Notes: generated from the sequence alone by a model not told the origin. Numbered from the stretch's first letter, positions 1 through 8,327 are shown. The stretch: 19,946 nucleotides of DNA from MAG-120531 sp963934855 (GCA_963934855.1 CAWWAC010000027.1:1-19946), one strand, 5' to 3'. Numbers and translations are program-made.

Positions 1-76
1 AGGCAAACGTTCGTGAGCGTTAAAGATTACCAATATTTGTTAGTTATATTTGACCATTGTTGACACTAAAAAATTA

Positions 77-106
77 TTGAATGAAAGATTTTTTTAATAA
101 AATTTG
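77..106 (+). promoter_or_regulatory. Candidate rlmF promoter
   Basis: TTG at 77-79 and AAAATTTG at 99-106 are 19 nt apart. This fits the Bacteroidota TTG / TAnnTTTG promoter with one mismatch in the -7 element, about 50 nt before the rlmF start. A perfect TATATTTG at 45-52 is a second candidate, but it has no TTG at the right distance. Nothing else is recognisable in 1-155. Confidence 0.3.
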
Positions 107-155
107 AATATAAACACACAAATACACTTAAAAAATATTATAATCTATAGAAATA

Positions 156-1112
156 ATGTCTTTAGAAAATAGTCAACAAGGAAAAACAAGGCTACATCCG
201 CGAAATAAAAACCAAAAAAAATACGATTTAGTTGCGCTCGTAAATTGTAAGCCTCAATTAAATCAACATATTAAACTAAATAAATTAGGATATCAATCTT
301 TAGATTTTTCAAACCCAAAAGCAGTGAAACTTTTAAACAAAGCCATACTGCACTATTATTACGGTATAGAAAACTGGGACTTCCCAGATAAAAATTTATG
401 CCCACCAATACCTGGAAGAGCAGATTATATTCATCATATGGCAGATCTAATATGTGAAAGTAATAATAGTAAAATGCCAAAAGGTGAAAAAATTACCTGT
501 CTTGATGTTGGTTTAGGTGCTAATTGTATATATCCTATTATTGGCGTGACAGAGTATGACTGGAATTTTATTGGCACTGATATTGATTCAAAATCTATTG
601 TGTGGGCAGAGCAAATTATTAATTCAAATGAATTACTAAAGGATAAAGTTAGTTGTAGATTACAGAAAAATTCATCGGATATTTTTAAGGGGATTATAAG
701 TAAAGAAGAAAAAATTGATTTAACTATTTGCAATCCGCCTTTTCATTCTTCTTTAGAAAATGCACAAACAGGGACCCAAAGGAAAATTAAAAATCTAACA
801 GGTAAAAAAAATAAAACAACTGAATTAAATTTTGCTGGAATTAGTCATGAGCTTATTTGTGAGGGAGGAGAAGAACTGTTTATTCAAAATATAATTAGAG
901 AAAGCAAAACCATTTCTAAAAACTGTTTCTGGTTTTCTACCCTAGTTTCTAAACAGTCAAATCTTAAAGGAATTTACACCGGCTTAGAAAAAAATAAAGT
1001 AATTGAAATTAGAACAATTTCACTAGAGACAGGTAATAAATCTAGTAGGATTGTAAGCTGGACTTTTCTTTCTAAAGAAGAACAAAATGTATGGAGAGAA
1101 ACAAGATGGTAA
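156..1112 (+). CDS. rlmF: 23S rRNA (adenine(1618)-N(6))-methyltransferase RlmF
   Basis: Cytoplasmic SAM-dependent enzyme that, in the characterised RlmF (YbiN) family, methylates N6 of A1618 in 23S rRNA. The sequence shows a basic N-terminus (KTRLHPRNKNQKKYD), a family-typical segment around residues 78-95 (NLCPPIPGRADYIHH), a Rossmann SAM-binding motif I near residues 115-127 (CLDVGLGANCIYP), and the N6-adenine methyltransferase catalytic motif NPPF at residues 193-196. At 318 residues it is close to the usual family length, so the start looks right. The gene stands alone: nothing is called upstream and the desaturase begins about 165 nt downstream. No oddity seen. Confidence 0.93.
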   Translation: MSLENSQQGKTRLHPRNKNQKKYDLVALVNCKPQLNQHIKLNKLGYQSLDFSNPKAVKLLNKAILHYYYGIENWDFPDKNLCPPIPGRADYIHHMADLICESNNSKMPKGEKITCLDVGLGANCIYPIIGVTEYDWNFIGTDIDSKSIVWAEQIINSNELLKDKVSCRLQKNSSDIFKGIISKEEKIDLTICNPPFHSSLENAQTGTQRKIKNLTGKKNKTTELNFAGISHELICEGGEELFIQNIIRESKTISKNCFWFSTLVSKQSNLKGIYTGLEKNKVIEIRTISLETGNKSSRIVSWTFLSKEEQNVWRETRW

Positions 1113-1391
1113 ACATAAAAATTCTTGAATAAGCTTTAAATAGCTCCATATTATTAATTCTAATTAGATGAAAATGTGACAATTGTCTATTTTATCCTTC
1201 CATTAGTTTGTATTTTCACCTATATTAGAATTTGATATAAGAAGATCTATAAAATTACTAATTAAAATACAAGCCATATCCAACATCCAACTTTCACAAG
1301 AGAAACAGGAAATGATTTTTCAAAAACCTTAAGAATAAGGGTAAATGATTATTTCAAATCAAATAAACTTGACAAGTATGCCAATGCCAAT

Positions 1392-2357
1392 ATGGTTATT
1401 AAGACGGTGTTTATGCTTGCAATTTTTTGTATTCCATTTGCAATTATTAATACAGGAGTAGTCACAAGTAGCTGGCTTCTTTTTGCCCTCTATATTACAA
1501 GTGGGTTTGGAATGGCAGGAATTGGAATGAGTGTTGCTCACGATGCTATTCATGGGGCTTATTCAAAAAACTCAAAGACAAACACACTCATTGGTTATTC
1601 ATTAAATATGATAGGAGCCAATGCACGGGTTTGGAAAATACAGCACAATGTCCTTCATCACACATACACCAATATTGAACATGCCGATGACGACATAAAT
1701 GCACCTTTTTTTCTCAGATTTTCTCCAAATGCTAAAAAGTATTGGACGCATAAGTTTCAGCATATTTATATCTGGTTTTTTTATGGTTTAGCAACCATCT
1801 CATGGATAACAACTAAAGATTTTGTGAGAATAAACAGGTACCACAAAATGGGATTTTTAATTGAGAAAAATGAATTTAGAAATGCGGTTATAAGCATTGC
1901 AGCATGGAAAGTTTTTTACTATTCTTTTGCTCTTATTATGCCTATAATCATGGTAAATCTACCTTGGTGGCATGTATTATTAGCGTTTCTATGTATGCAC
2001 TTTTTAACTGGTCTTTTAATTAGTGTGGTGTTTCAGGTAGCTCACATAATGCCCAGTTCTGAATTTCCCCTTCCTAACGAAAACGGTCTTATAGCAGGAG
2101 ATTGGTCTACGCATCAATTTGCAACTACGGCTAATTACGCTCCAAAATCTACTATTTTTTCTTGGCTTATAGGTGGTTTAAATTACCAGATTGAACACCA
2201 TTTATTACCTGGAATTTGTCATGTTCACTACAAAGAACTATCTAAAATTGTAATAGAAACTGCCAAAGAGTACAACCTGCCTTATAATACAAATCAAACT
2301 TTTTTAAAAGCCATAAGGGTTCATAGTAAAATGCTTAAGCAGCTAGGAAACAACTAG
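1392..2357 (+). CDS. Membrane fatty-acid (acyl-CoA) desaturase, N-terminus probably under-called
   Basis: Di-iron integral membrane desaturase that introduces a double bond into an acyl chain using O2 and electrons from a redox partner. From the first AUG (321 residues) the three His boxes are HDAIH (residues 50-54), HNVLHH (85-90) and QIEHH (266-270); the Gln-containing third box is typical of the linoleoyl-CoA/front-end desaturase family. Several hydrophobic spans separate the boxes. The reading frame is open upstream to 1266 and encodes family-like residues (FTRETGNDFSKTLRIRVNDY), yet contains no ATG, GTG or TTG. Starting at the ATC codon at 1278 would add 38 residues, giving 359, about the family norm. 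Either an unusual start is used, or the start codon was lost and only the short form is made. The family call is secure; the substrate and the start are not. Confidence 0.88.
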   Translation: MVIKTVFMLAIFCIPFAIINTGVVTSSWLLFALYITSGFGMAGIGMSVAHDAIHGAYSKNSKTNTLIGYSLNMIGANARVWKIQHNVLHHTYTNIEHADDDINAPFFLRFSPNAKKYWTHKFQHIYIWFFYGLATISWITTKDFVRINRYHKMGFLIEKNEFRNAVISIAAWKVFYYSFALIMPIIMVNLPWWHVLLAFLCMHFLTGLLISVVFQVAHIMPSSEFPLPNENGLIAGDWSTHQFATTANYAPKSTIFSWLIGGLNYQIEHHLLPGICHVHYKELSKIVIETAKEYNLPYNTNQTFLKAIRVHSKMLKQLGNN

Positions 2358-2363
2358 ATATAA

Positions 2364-2389
2364 AAAAAGCCCCAAAATTGGGGCTTTTT
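2364..2389. terminator. Bidirectional intrinsic terminator
   Basis: AAAAAGCCCC (2364-2373), a 6-nt loop AAAATT, then GGGGCTTTTT (2380-2389) form a perfect 10-bp stem. It has a T run after the stem on the plus strand and one on the minus strand. It lies between the convergent desaturase and fasciclin genes and can serve both. Confidence 0.85.
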
Positions 2390-2410
2390 GTTTAAAAATA
2401 ATGGACCCAA

Positions 2411-2923
2411 TTATTTAGGCATTACTACAGTATCTATTACATGAATAACACCATTACTACCCATTACGTCTGTAGCAACAATCTCGCTGAAATTCCCGCT
2501 AGAGTCTTTCAAAAAAATTTTACCGTCTTTTTGAACTACAGTTAATACTTGGCCATTTAGAGCTGTTAATTCTACCATACCCTTTCCTTTCTTTAAAGCA
2601 GCAACTACGTCATTTGCTGTTATATTTCCAGATACTACGTGATACGTTAAAATATTAGCTAAAGCTTTCTGATTTTTTTCTTCTAAAAGTGACCCTAGTG
2701 TTTCTGCATTAATTTTTGCAAAAGCACTATTAGTTGGAGCAAAAACGGTGAAAGGGCCGTCTCCTTGTAAAGCACCCACTAAATCTGCTGCTTTTAAAGC
2801 AGTTACTAAAGTTGAAAAATCTTCATTACCAACAGCAACATCCACTATTGTTTCCTGTGCTGTAATCTTTTGAGAAAAAGCTACAGACAACATAATTGTA
2901 AAAATAAGTACTAATTTTTTCAT
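2411..2923 (-). CDS. Secreted fasciclin (FAS1) domain protein
   Basis: Exported single-FAS1-domain protein, presumably involved in adhesion or cell-surface interaction; FAS1 domains have no fixed enzymatic role. The N-terminus (MKKLVLIFTIMLSVAFSQKITAQ) is an SPI signal peptide with a likely cleavage after residue 23. The FAS1 domain occupies about residues 25-170. It shows the H1 region (FAPTNSAFAK, residues 61-70), the conserved YHVVSG (94-99) and the terminal H2 region (GSNGVIHVIDTVVMPK). At 170 residues it is a minimal one-domain member. It stands alone, divergent from the hemolysin III gene and convergent with the desaturase across a shared terminator. Confidence 0.92.
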   Translation of the reverse strand: MKKLVLIFTIMLSVAFSQKITAQETIVDVAVGNEDFSTLVTALKAADLVGALQGDGPFTVFAPTNSAFAKINAETLGSLLEEKNQKALANILTYHVVSGNITANDVVAALKKGKGMVELTALNGQVLTVVQKDGKIFLKDSSGNFSEIVATDVMGSNGVIHVIDTVVMPK

Positions 2924-3034
2924 AATTTATATTTTTTAAATTCAAATAAAGGTACAATAAATAATTCTCTATGTTTAAACTTTAACTTAATTTGTTAAAC
3001 AGTTTACTTTAGCTACTAAAATAAAAATATAAAA

Positions 3035-3673
3035 ATGAATGAATATTCACCAAAAGAAGAACAGCTTAACATCATTACTCATGCTTTTGGATTTGCCTTA
3101 AGTATACCTGCGCTAGTGCTGTTAATCAAAAATGCTAGCCATTACGGAGATTTATTACATATTGGGAGCGCTGTAGTGTATGGCGGGAGTTTGGTGGTGT
3201 TGTACGCAGCTTCTACTTTATACCACAGTGCTAAAAAACAAAAACTAAGAGAACATTTAAATATTTTTGATCATTCAGCTATTTATGTGCTCATAGCCGG
3301 AACCTATACCCCTTTTACCCTTATTACTCTGAATAGCCGTATTGGATGGATCATTTTCAGTGTTTCATGGGGAATGGCATTTATTGGAATTATTTTAAAA
3401 CTATTTTTTACAGGAAAGTATAAAATTCTTTCAACCCTTATTTACGTTCTTATGGGCTGGATGATTGTGTTTGCCATAAAGCCATTAATAAATAGCCTAC
3501 CATCAGAGGGACTGCTATGGCTTTTTGCTGGAGGCATTTCGTATACCATTGGTGCTATTCTATACAGCGTAAAAAAAATAAAATTTAATCATGCTATTTT
3601 TCATGTATTTGTTTTGATAGGTAGCTTTTGTCATTTTTATTCTGTGTTTTATTATGTGATACCCAGTAAGTAA
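3035..3673 (+). CDS. trhA: Hemolysin III family (TrhA/PAQR-like) membrane protein
   Basis: Seven-helix inner-membrane protein of the hemolysin III / PAQR superfamily, related to eukaryotic adiponectin receptors. Bacterial TrhA has been linked to membrane energetics and fluidity. Family signatures visible are THAFG near the N-terminus (His16), STLYHS (residues 60-65), FDHSAIYVLIAGTYTPF (78-94, containing the conserved Asp-His) and a C-terminal NHAIFH (185-190); these His/Asp/Ser positions correspond to the conserved metal site of the superfamily. At 212 residues the length is typical. It lies just upstream of, and on the same strand as, the VF530 operon, with a 60-nt gap. The family name reflects history; haemolytic activity is not implied. 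Confidence 0.9.
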   Translation: MNEYSPKEEQLNIITHAFGFALSIPALVLLIKNASHYGDLLHIGSAVVYGGSLVVLYAASTLYHSAKKQKLREHLNIFDHSAIYVLIAGTYTPFTLITLNSRIGWIIFSVSWGMAFIGIILKLFFTGKYKILSTLIYVLMGWMIVFAIKPLINSLPSEGLLWLFAGGISYTIGAILYSVKKIKFNHAIFHVFVLIGSFCHFYSVFYYVIPSK

Positions 3674-3733
3674 ATTCCTGCTAGATTTCACAAAATTAAT
3701 GTTCTAACTTTAAACCAGAATAATCATTAGTAA

Positions 3734-3976
3734 ATGGATAAGGAAAATCATTCACCAAACAGACAACCCAACAACCCCCTGCACGGTATTAAATTAGCAG
3801 ACTTATTAGAATGTTTGGTAGAACTGTATGGTTGGGAATACCTAGCCCAAGAAGTCAATATTAATTGTTTTAAGAGTAAGCCTTCCCTGAAATCCAGTCT
3901 TACATTTTTAAGAAAAACACCTTGGGCAAGGGAGAAAGTGGAAAAGATATACTTAAATTTAGAAAAGAGAAATTGA
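3734..3976 (+). CDS. VF530 (DUF2132) family small DNA-binding protein
   Basis: An 80-residue cytoplasmic protein matching the VF530 family: NNPLHGIKLADLLECLVELYGWEYLA, then INCFKSKPSLKSSLTFLRKTPWAREKVEKIYL. The PLHG start, the YGW motif, the INCF motif and the LRKTPWAREKVE tail are the diagnostic blocks. The structural prototype from Vibrio fischeri was described as a likely double-stranded-DNA binder; its biological role is unclear. The TGA stop overlaps the ATG of the next gene by one base (TGATG at 3974-3978), so translation was probably coupled to the hydrolase gene, which is now broken. Confidence 0.9.
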   Translation: MDKENHSPNRQPNNPLHGIKLADLLECLVELYGWEYLAQEVNINCFKSKPSLKSSLTFLRKTPWAREKVEKIYLNLEKRN

Positions 3977-4518
3977 TGAAAAAAATACTCATCCTCTTTC
4001 TACTAATCCCAGTAAATCTTTTATCACAGGAAATAATAGGTAATTGGACTGGCACTTTAGTTTTTGGGATACAAAAAATTGAACTTAGCATTTTAATTGA
4101 AAGAGAAGGCCAAGTGCTAAAAGCCAGTATGGATATTCCAGAACAAGGAGTATTAAAAAACAAAGCTTCGACAGTATTTTTTGAAACAAGAAACTTTGAA
4201 TTTTTTTTTCCTTTATTTAATATAGTTTACAAAGCAGTACTTTCATAGCAATTAGATCTAATTGGAGATTTTGTGCAAAACGGATTTAGTATTCCACTAG
4301 TATTAAAAAAAGGGGCTATTATTTTAGAGCGGCCACAAACCCTAAAAGGACCCTTTAATTATACCACAGAAGATATTACTTTTAAAAATTTAAATCACAT
4401 GTTTCAAGAGTCACTTAGCGGAGAAATTAGTGAATACTACACCAACACTCAAACCATTTCTGCTGAAGTATTGGAAATAATAAGCAGCTGGATAGTGGGT
4501 TTAAAAAATAAAAGATAG
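3976..4518 (+). pseudogene. Decayed alpha/beta hydrolase lipoprotein-like gene, catalytic core deleted
   Basis: One reading frame holds two pieces. Codons from 3976 encode a signal peptide (MKKILILFLLIPVNLLSQ) and a beta-rich N-terminal domain (EIIGNWTGTL, MDIPEQG) up to an in-frame TAG at 4246-4248. The same frame resumes at once with QLDLIGDFVQNGFSIPLVLKKG, the end of that domain. It then passes straight from EDITFKN to LNHMFQESLSGEISEYY and EVLEIISSWI. In flavobacterial serine hydrolases of this type, EDVTF begins the alpha/beta hydrolase domain and LNHLFQ, carrying the catalytic His, sits near its C-terminus. Roughly 250-300 residues including the nucleophile Ser appear to be missing, with the frame kept. 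Confidence is high that the gene is non-functional; the family assignment is from memory of homologues. Confidence 0.82.
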
Positions 4519-4521
4519 TAC

Positions 4522-7500
4522 ATGCTAGAGGTTTATATTTCTAATATTTTAAAAGAGAAATACCAATTAGAAGGGGCTTTAACCCCCTTGGCAGGTGAGT
4601 TAGACTTAAATTTCAAATGTACTAGCGCTGATGGAGCCATTTTTATTATTAAAATAGCCCACCAAAGCGCCTCAACTTCAGAAATAGCTTTTCAAGAAGC
4701 CCTCTTGCTTTATATAGAAAAACAGCAATTATCTTTTAAATACCCAAGATTAATAAAGAATAAAGATGACCAATACCTTAGCGTTCTAAGCATTGGAACC
4801 GAGCAGCGTATTCTTAGAGTTATGAGCTGGATAGATGGTAGACTCTGGGCGGTAGTGAATCCAAAATTAGAGGTGCTCAGGGAAGGGCTTGGCGCCCATT
4901 GTGGTCATCTTACTAGAGTATTAAAAGGCTTTACCCACCCTTACGCTTCAAGAGTGTTACAATGGGATATAGCACAAGGTCTTTGGATTAAAGACTATAT
5001 AACACTTTTCACCAAAGCACAATTGGTCTTAATTTTACCATTTATAAAAGCCTTTGAAAAACAAGAATTGGCATATAAAGAACTACCAAAAGGGGTGGTT
5101 CACAATGACGCCAATGACTATAATATAATTGTTTCAAAGACACTAATAAACCCTAAAGTTATAGGAATTATAGACTATGGGGACGCCTGTTATACCCAGA
5201 TTATCAATGACCTAGCCATTGCCTGCACTTATGGAATTATGCATACGGAAGATCCTTTACAGGCTGCGCTCTCTATAGTTGCCAGCTACCACAAAGCATA
5301 TAAATTAACAGAGGCTTCTTTAGCGCATTTACATACAGCCATTGGCATGAGGCTCAGCATCTCTCTCACCAAGGCAGCAATCAACAAAAAAGAGGCTCCA
5401 GACAACACCTATCTCTATATTAGTGAGACTCCCGCATGGGAGCTATTAAAAAAATGGACAGCAATAAATTCAAGTTTTGCTCACTATGCTTTTAGAAAGG
5501 CCTGTAATTTCTCTGCACATCCAAAGCTAAGCGCCTTTAAAAAATGGGCCATAAAAGAGAAGCTCTCTTTAAAATCCATTTTTCCAAATCAGAATAAAAC
5601 AGCCGTTCACCACCTAGACCTTAGCGTAGAAAGCCTTTGGGTAGAACACCAGGCTGCCTTTAATAATTTAAACTACTTTGAGTATAAAATTCAAAGTCTA
5701 CAAAAAGAGCATCCTGAGGAATTCATTGCTGGTGGCTACCTTGAGCCCAGACCGCTATACACCTCTGAAGACTATGACAAGGCTAGTAACCAAGGTCCAA
5801 TAAGCCGTTGTATTCATATGGGTATAGATTTTTGGCTGCCAGAACAAACACCCGTACACAGCTTATTTGATGGGAAAATAATCATTTCCTTAGACAGAAA
5901 AGGGGCCAAAGAATACGGTGGTTTTGTAGTGCTAGAGCACAAAGAAGAAGGGCTTGTTTTTTATAGCCTATACGGACACCTATCTCCCGCTTCTATTCTG
6001 ACTCACAAAGCGGGCAACACCCTTTTAAAAGGCACCACAATAGGTCTCTTAGGCAATGCCACAAACAATGGAAATTGGGCACCTCACTTACATTTCCAAA
6101 TCATGCTAGACCTTTTAGGTTACCAAGATGATTTTCCTGGGGTTCAGACTTTTCAGCAGCAGGCAATCTGGGCAGATATTTGTCCAGATCCTAACCTACT
6201 ATTCAAAGTATCGGCCTTGGAAAGGCCAAAAAAAACAACTAACAAAACACTTTTAGACTACAGAGAAGCACATTTAGGTAAAAGTCTGAGTTTACAATAC
6301 CAAACTCCAATTCAAATAGTAAGAGGTGAGGGTGTGTATTTAATAGACCAAAATGGACAAAAATATTTAGACACCGTAAACAACGTAGCCCATGTGGGGC
6401 ATGAACACCCTAGACTCATTGCGGTTGGTCAAAAGCAAATGGCAGTCCTTAACACCAATACCAGGTACCTGCACTCAAATATAAATAAAGCTGCAGCAGC
6501 TATTTTAGAAACCCTCCCACCCTCTTTAAGTGTGGTTCATTTTGTTAATTCAGGTTCAGAAGCCAATGAACTAGCCCTTAGAATGGCCTATGTATGCAGC
6601 GGGAGTAAGCAAATTATAGCCAGTGAGCATGGGTATCATGGCAACACAAACAGCACCATTGGCATTTCTTCCTATAAATTTGACGGCAAAGGGGGACAAG
6701 GAAAACCGAAGCACACCCACCTAATCCCAATTCCAAATGCCTTTAGAGGTAAGTTTCGTGGTTCAGAAAGTGGTGTTCAATACGCAGCAGCCCTTTCTAA
6801 TACTATTAAAGCCTTGGAGGCTAAGGGTCAAAATCTTGCCGGTTTTATTATAGAACCCATTATTAGCTGTGGAGGGCAGGTACCTTTAGCAGATGGTTTT
6901 TTAGTTGAGGCTTATAAACTAGTCAGAGCCGCTGGTGGGCTTTGTATTTCAGATGAGGTACAAACGGGCTGCGGGAGAATGGGAAGTCATTTTTGGGGCT
7001 TTGAGTGGCATGGTGCTATACCAGACGTTGTGACTATTGGAAAGCCCTTAGGCAACGGTCACCCTGTAGCAGCAGTTGTTTGTACCCAAGAGGTAGCCCA
7101 AAAGTTTGCCAACGGTATGGAGTTCTTTAACACCTTTGGTGGTAATCCAGTTTCCTGTGCCATTGCTTTAGAAACCCTACGTGTTGTCAAGGATGAAAAA
7201 CTTAAAGAAAATGCCTTGGAGGTAGGGAATTTTTTAAAAGAAGGGTTACAAAAACTGATGTTTAAACACCCCATAATAAGGGACGTAAGGGGACAGGGTT
7301 TATTTTTAGGAATTGAGTTCTTAACAGAAAATATAATACCATTAGCCTCAGAAACTAGCTATGTAGCTAATAGAATGAAAGACTACGGAATTCTGATGAG
7401 TACAGACGGTCCAGACCGCAATGTATTAAAGATTAAACCTCCCATGGTATTCTCTATAAAAAATGCAGAGAGACTTTTAAACACCCTAGATATAGTATTG

Positions 7501-7533
7501 GGTGAAGATTTTATAAATGCAGTCTATGATTAG
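4522..7533 (+). CDS. Three-domain fusion: APH-like kinase + M23 peptidase fold + class-III PLP aminotransferase/phospho-lyase
   Basis: A 1003-residue protein with no signal peptide, so presumably cytoplasmic. Residues about 1-340 are an aminoglycoside-phosphotransferase/hydroxylysine-kinase-like domain with the catalytic loop HNDANDYN (His194, Asp196, Asn201) and metal site DYGD (Asp218, Asp221). Residues about 400-550 are an M23 (LytM/lysostaphin) domain with intact zinc motifs HMGID (His432, Asp436) and HLH (522-524). Residues about 580-1003 are a fold-type-I class-III aminotransferase with DEVQTG (Asp811) and the PLP lysine in IGKPLGNG (Lys841). The kinase and PLP parts resemble human HYKK (AGPHD1) and the AGXT2L1/AGXT2L2 phospho-lyases. 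A coupled phosphorylation and phosphate elimination on an amino alcohol such as ethanolamine or hydroxylysine is a reasonable inference; the substrate is unknown. The start ATG lies 3 nt after the pseudogene stop, indicating the same operon. Confidence 0.88.
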   Translation: MLEVYISNILKEKYQLEGALTPLAGELDLNFKCTSADGAIFIIKIAHQSASTSEIAFQEALLLYIEKQQLSFKYPRLIKNKDDQYLSVLSIGTEQRILRVMSWIDGRLWAVVNPKLEVLREGLGAHCGHLTRVLKGFTHPYASRVLQWDIAQGLWIKDYITLFTKAQLVLILPFIKAFEKQELAYKELPKGVVHNDANDYNIIVSKTLINPKVIGIIDYGDACYTQIINDLAIACTYGIMHTEDPLQAALSIVASYHKAYKLTEASLAHLHTAIGMRLSISLTKAAINKKEAPDNTYLYISETPAWELLKKWTAINSSFAHYAFRKACNFSAHPKLSAFKKWAIKEKLSLKSIFPNQNKTAVHHLDLSVESLWVEHQAAFNNLNYFEYKIQSLQKEHPEEFIAGGYLEPRPLYTSEDYDKASNQGPISRCIHMGIDFWLPEQTPVHSLFDGKIIISLDRKGAKEYGGFVVLEHKEEGLVFYSLYGHLSPASILTHKAGNTLLKGTTIGLLGNATNNGNWAPHLHFQIMLDLLGYQDDFPGVQTFQQQAIWADICPDPNLLFKVSALERPKKTTNKTLLDYREAHLGKSLSLQYQTPIQIVRGEGVYLIDQNGQKYLDTVNNVAHVGHEHPRLIAVGQKQMAVLNTNTRYLHSNINKAAAAILETLPPSLSVVHFVNSGSEANELALRMAYVCSGSKQIIASEHGYHGNTNSTIGISSYKFDGKGGQGKPKHTHLIPIPNAFRGKFRGSESGVQYAAALSNTIKALEAKGQNLAGFIIEPIISCGGQVPLADGFLVEAYKLVRAAGGLCISDEVQTGCGRMGSHFWGFEWHGAIPDVVTIGKPLGNGHPVAAVVCTQEVAQKFANGMEFFNTFGGNPVSCAIALETLRVVKDEKLKENALEVGNFLKEGLQKLMFKHPIIRDVRGQGLFLGIEFLTENIIPLASETSYVANRMKDYGILMSTDGPDRNVLKIKPPMVFSIKNAERLLNTLDIVLGEDFINAVYD

Positions 7534-7573
7534 GCAGTTGCTTTAAACTTTAAAGCTGTTTAAAATACTGCCT
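7532..7573 (+). terminator. Nested inverted repeat after the fusion gene, possible terminator
   Basis: An outer 7-bp pair AGGCAGT (7532-7538) / ACTGCCT (7567-7573) encloses a second perfect stem GCTTTAA (7540-7546) / TTAAAGC (7550-7556). It begins within the TAG stop codon. No long T run follows, so termination is uncertain. The rest of the 345-nt gap up to 7878 shows no gene; it contains a 9-bp tandem repeat TTACTAACA x2 at 7723-7740. Confidence 0.4.
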
Positions 7574-7878
7574 GTCAATTTTGTACAGCGAAACTCTACT
7601 AGCATTTTAACTTTAAGATACCCTGTCATGTCCTAATTCTTACCATTCGTTTTTAAACCATTGGCACTGAATCATGTGATTATCAAATATGAATCTGAAA
7701 AATTGCCCCTATTTATCCACTCTTACTAACATTACTAACAAGGGTGTCATTTTTAACCAAATTAGGTAGCTCCAATTTTAGGATTAACCTCTTTGTACCC
7801 GCATAGAATTGGCTTGATTTTTAATACTAAAATAGTAATATCTGTTGTATATTGTCACCCGTAATTTAATAGAAAATA

Positions 7879-8319
7879 ATGATGAAATACCTCTCTCTCC
7901 TTTTTTTAGGGATGCTATTAGTAAACTGTGCTAAAGATGAAACATCTAATGATTTGGAAATCCAAGAATATTTAGAGCAAAATAACTTAGCCGCTACAAA
8001 GACTAGTTCTGGCTTATATTACATTATTGAAAGAGAAGGTGCTGGCGCAAAACCCACAAGCAACAATTCAGTAAGAGTAGCTTACAAAGGTTATTTTACA
8101 AATAAATCTGTTTTTGACCAAAGCACTGCTGCGGGTATTTCTTTCCCTTTAAACGGAGTTATTAAAGGCTGGACAGAGGGCATTACCTATTTTAAAGTAG
8201 GAGGTGCTGGAAAATTACTTATACCTGCTTCTTTAGGATATGGAAACAGTTCTTACAATGGAATTCCGGGAGGTTCAGTTCTTATTTTTGATATTGAACT
8301 ATTAGAAATTACTAAGTAG
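7879..8319 (+). CDS. FKBP-type peptidyl-prolyl cis-trans isomerase lipoprotein
   Basis: Envelope lipoprotein catalysing proline cis-trans isomerisation in exported proteins. The SPII signal is clear: hydrophobic MMKYLSLLFLGMLLVNC with the lipid-modified Cys at residue 17. It is followed by an acidic stretch (AKDETSND) compatible with surface export in Bacteroidota. The FKBP domain runs from about residue 40 to 145: SGLYYIIEREGAG, VRVAYKGYFTNKSVFDQS, VIKGWTEGI, KLLIPASLGYG, and a C-terminal GGSVLIFDIELLEI, which are the usual FKBP blocks. At 146 residues it is a typical one-domain member. The ORF starts ATGATG, so residue 2 is an equally good start. It converges on the CotH gene with a one-base gap. 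Confidence 0.93.
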   Translation: MMKYLSLLFLGMLLVNCAKDETSNDLEIQEYLEQNNLAATKTSSGLYYIIEREGAGAKPTSNNSVRVAYKGYFTNKSVFDQSTAAGISFPLNGVIKGWTEGITYFKVGGAGKLLIPASLGYGNSSYNGIPGGSVLIFDIELLEITK

Positions 8320-8327
8320 TTTAGTAA
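8309..8327. terminator. Inverted repeat across both convergent stop codons (FKBP / CotH)
   Basis: TTACTAA (8309-8315), loop GTAGT, TTAGTAA (8321-8327) is a perfect 7-bp inverted repeat. It includes the last codons of FKBP, with its TAG at 8317-8319, and the TAA of the minus-strand CotH gene at 8321-8323. The position suggests a shared transcript-end structure; stability is modest. Confidence 0.4.

Noticed and set aside
434..733. Minus-strand ORF inside rlmF, and similar antisense ORFs at 7059-7274, 11573-11917 and 14803-15072
   Set aside because: Shadows of strong coding genes on the other strand; no family features and no plausible start signals.
1178..1187. 10-bp palindrome GACAATTGTC with adjoining TGTGA upstream of the desaturase
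   Set aside because: Short, lacks the second TNACA half, and no promoter is placed convincingly relative to it; kept only as a note.
3922..3975. Upstream in-frame ATG extending the hydrolase remnant to 3922
   Set aside because: The extension overlaps VF530 and would bury the clear signal peptide that starts at 3976; the TGATG overlap supports 3976.
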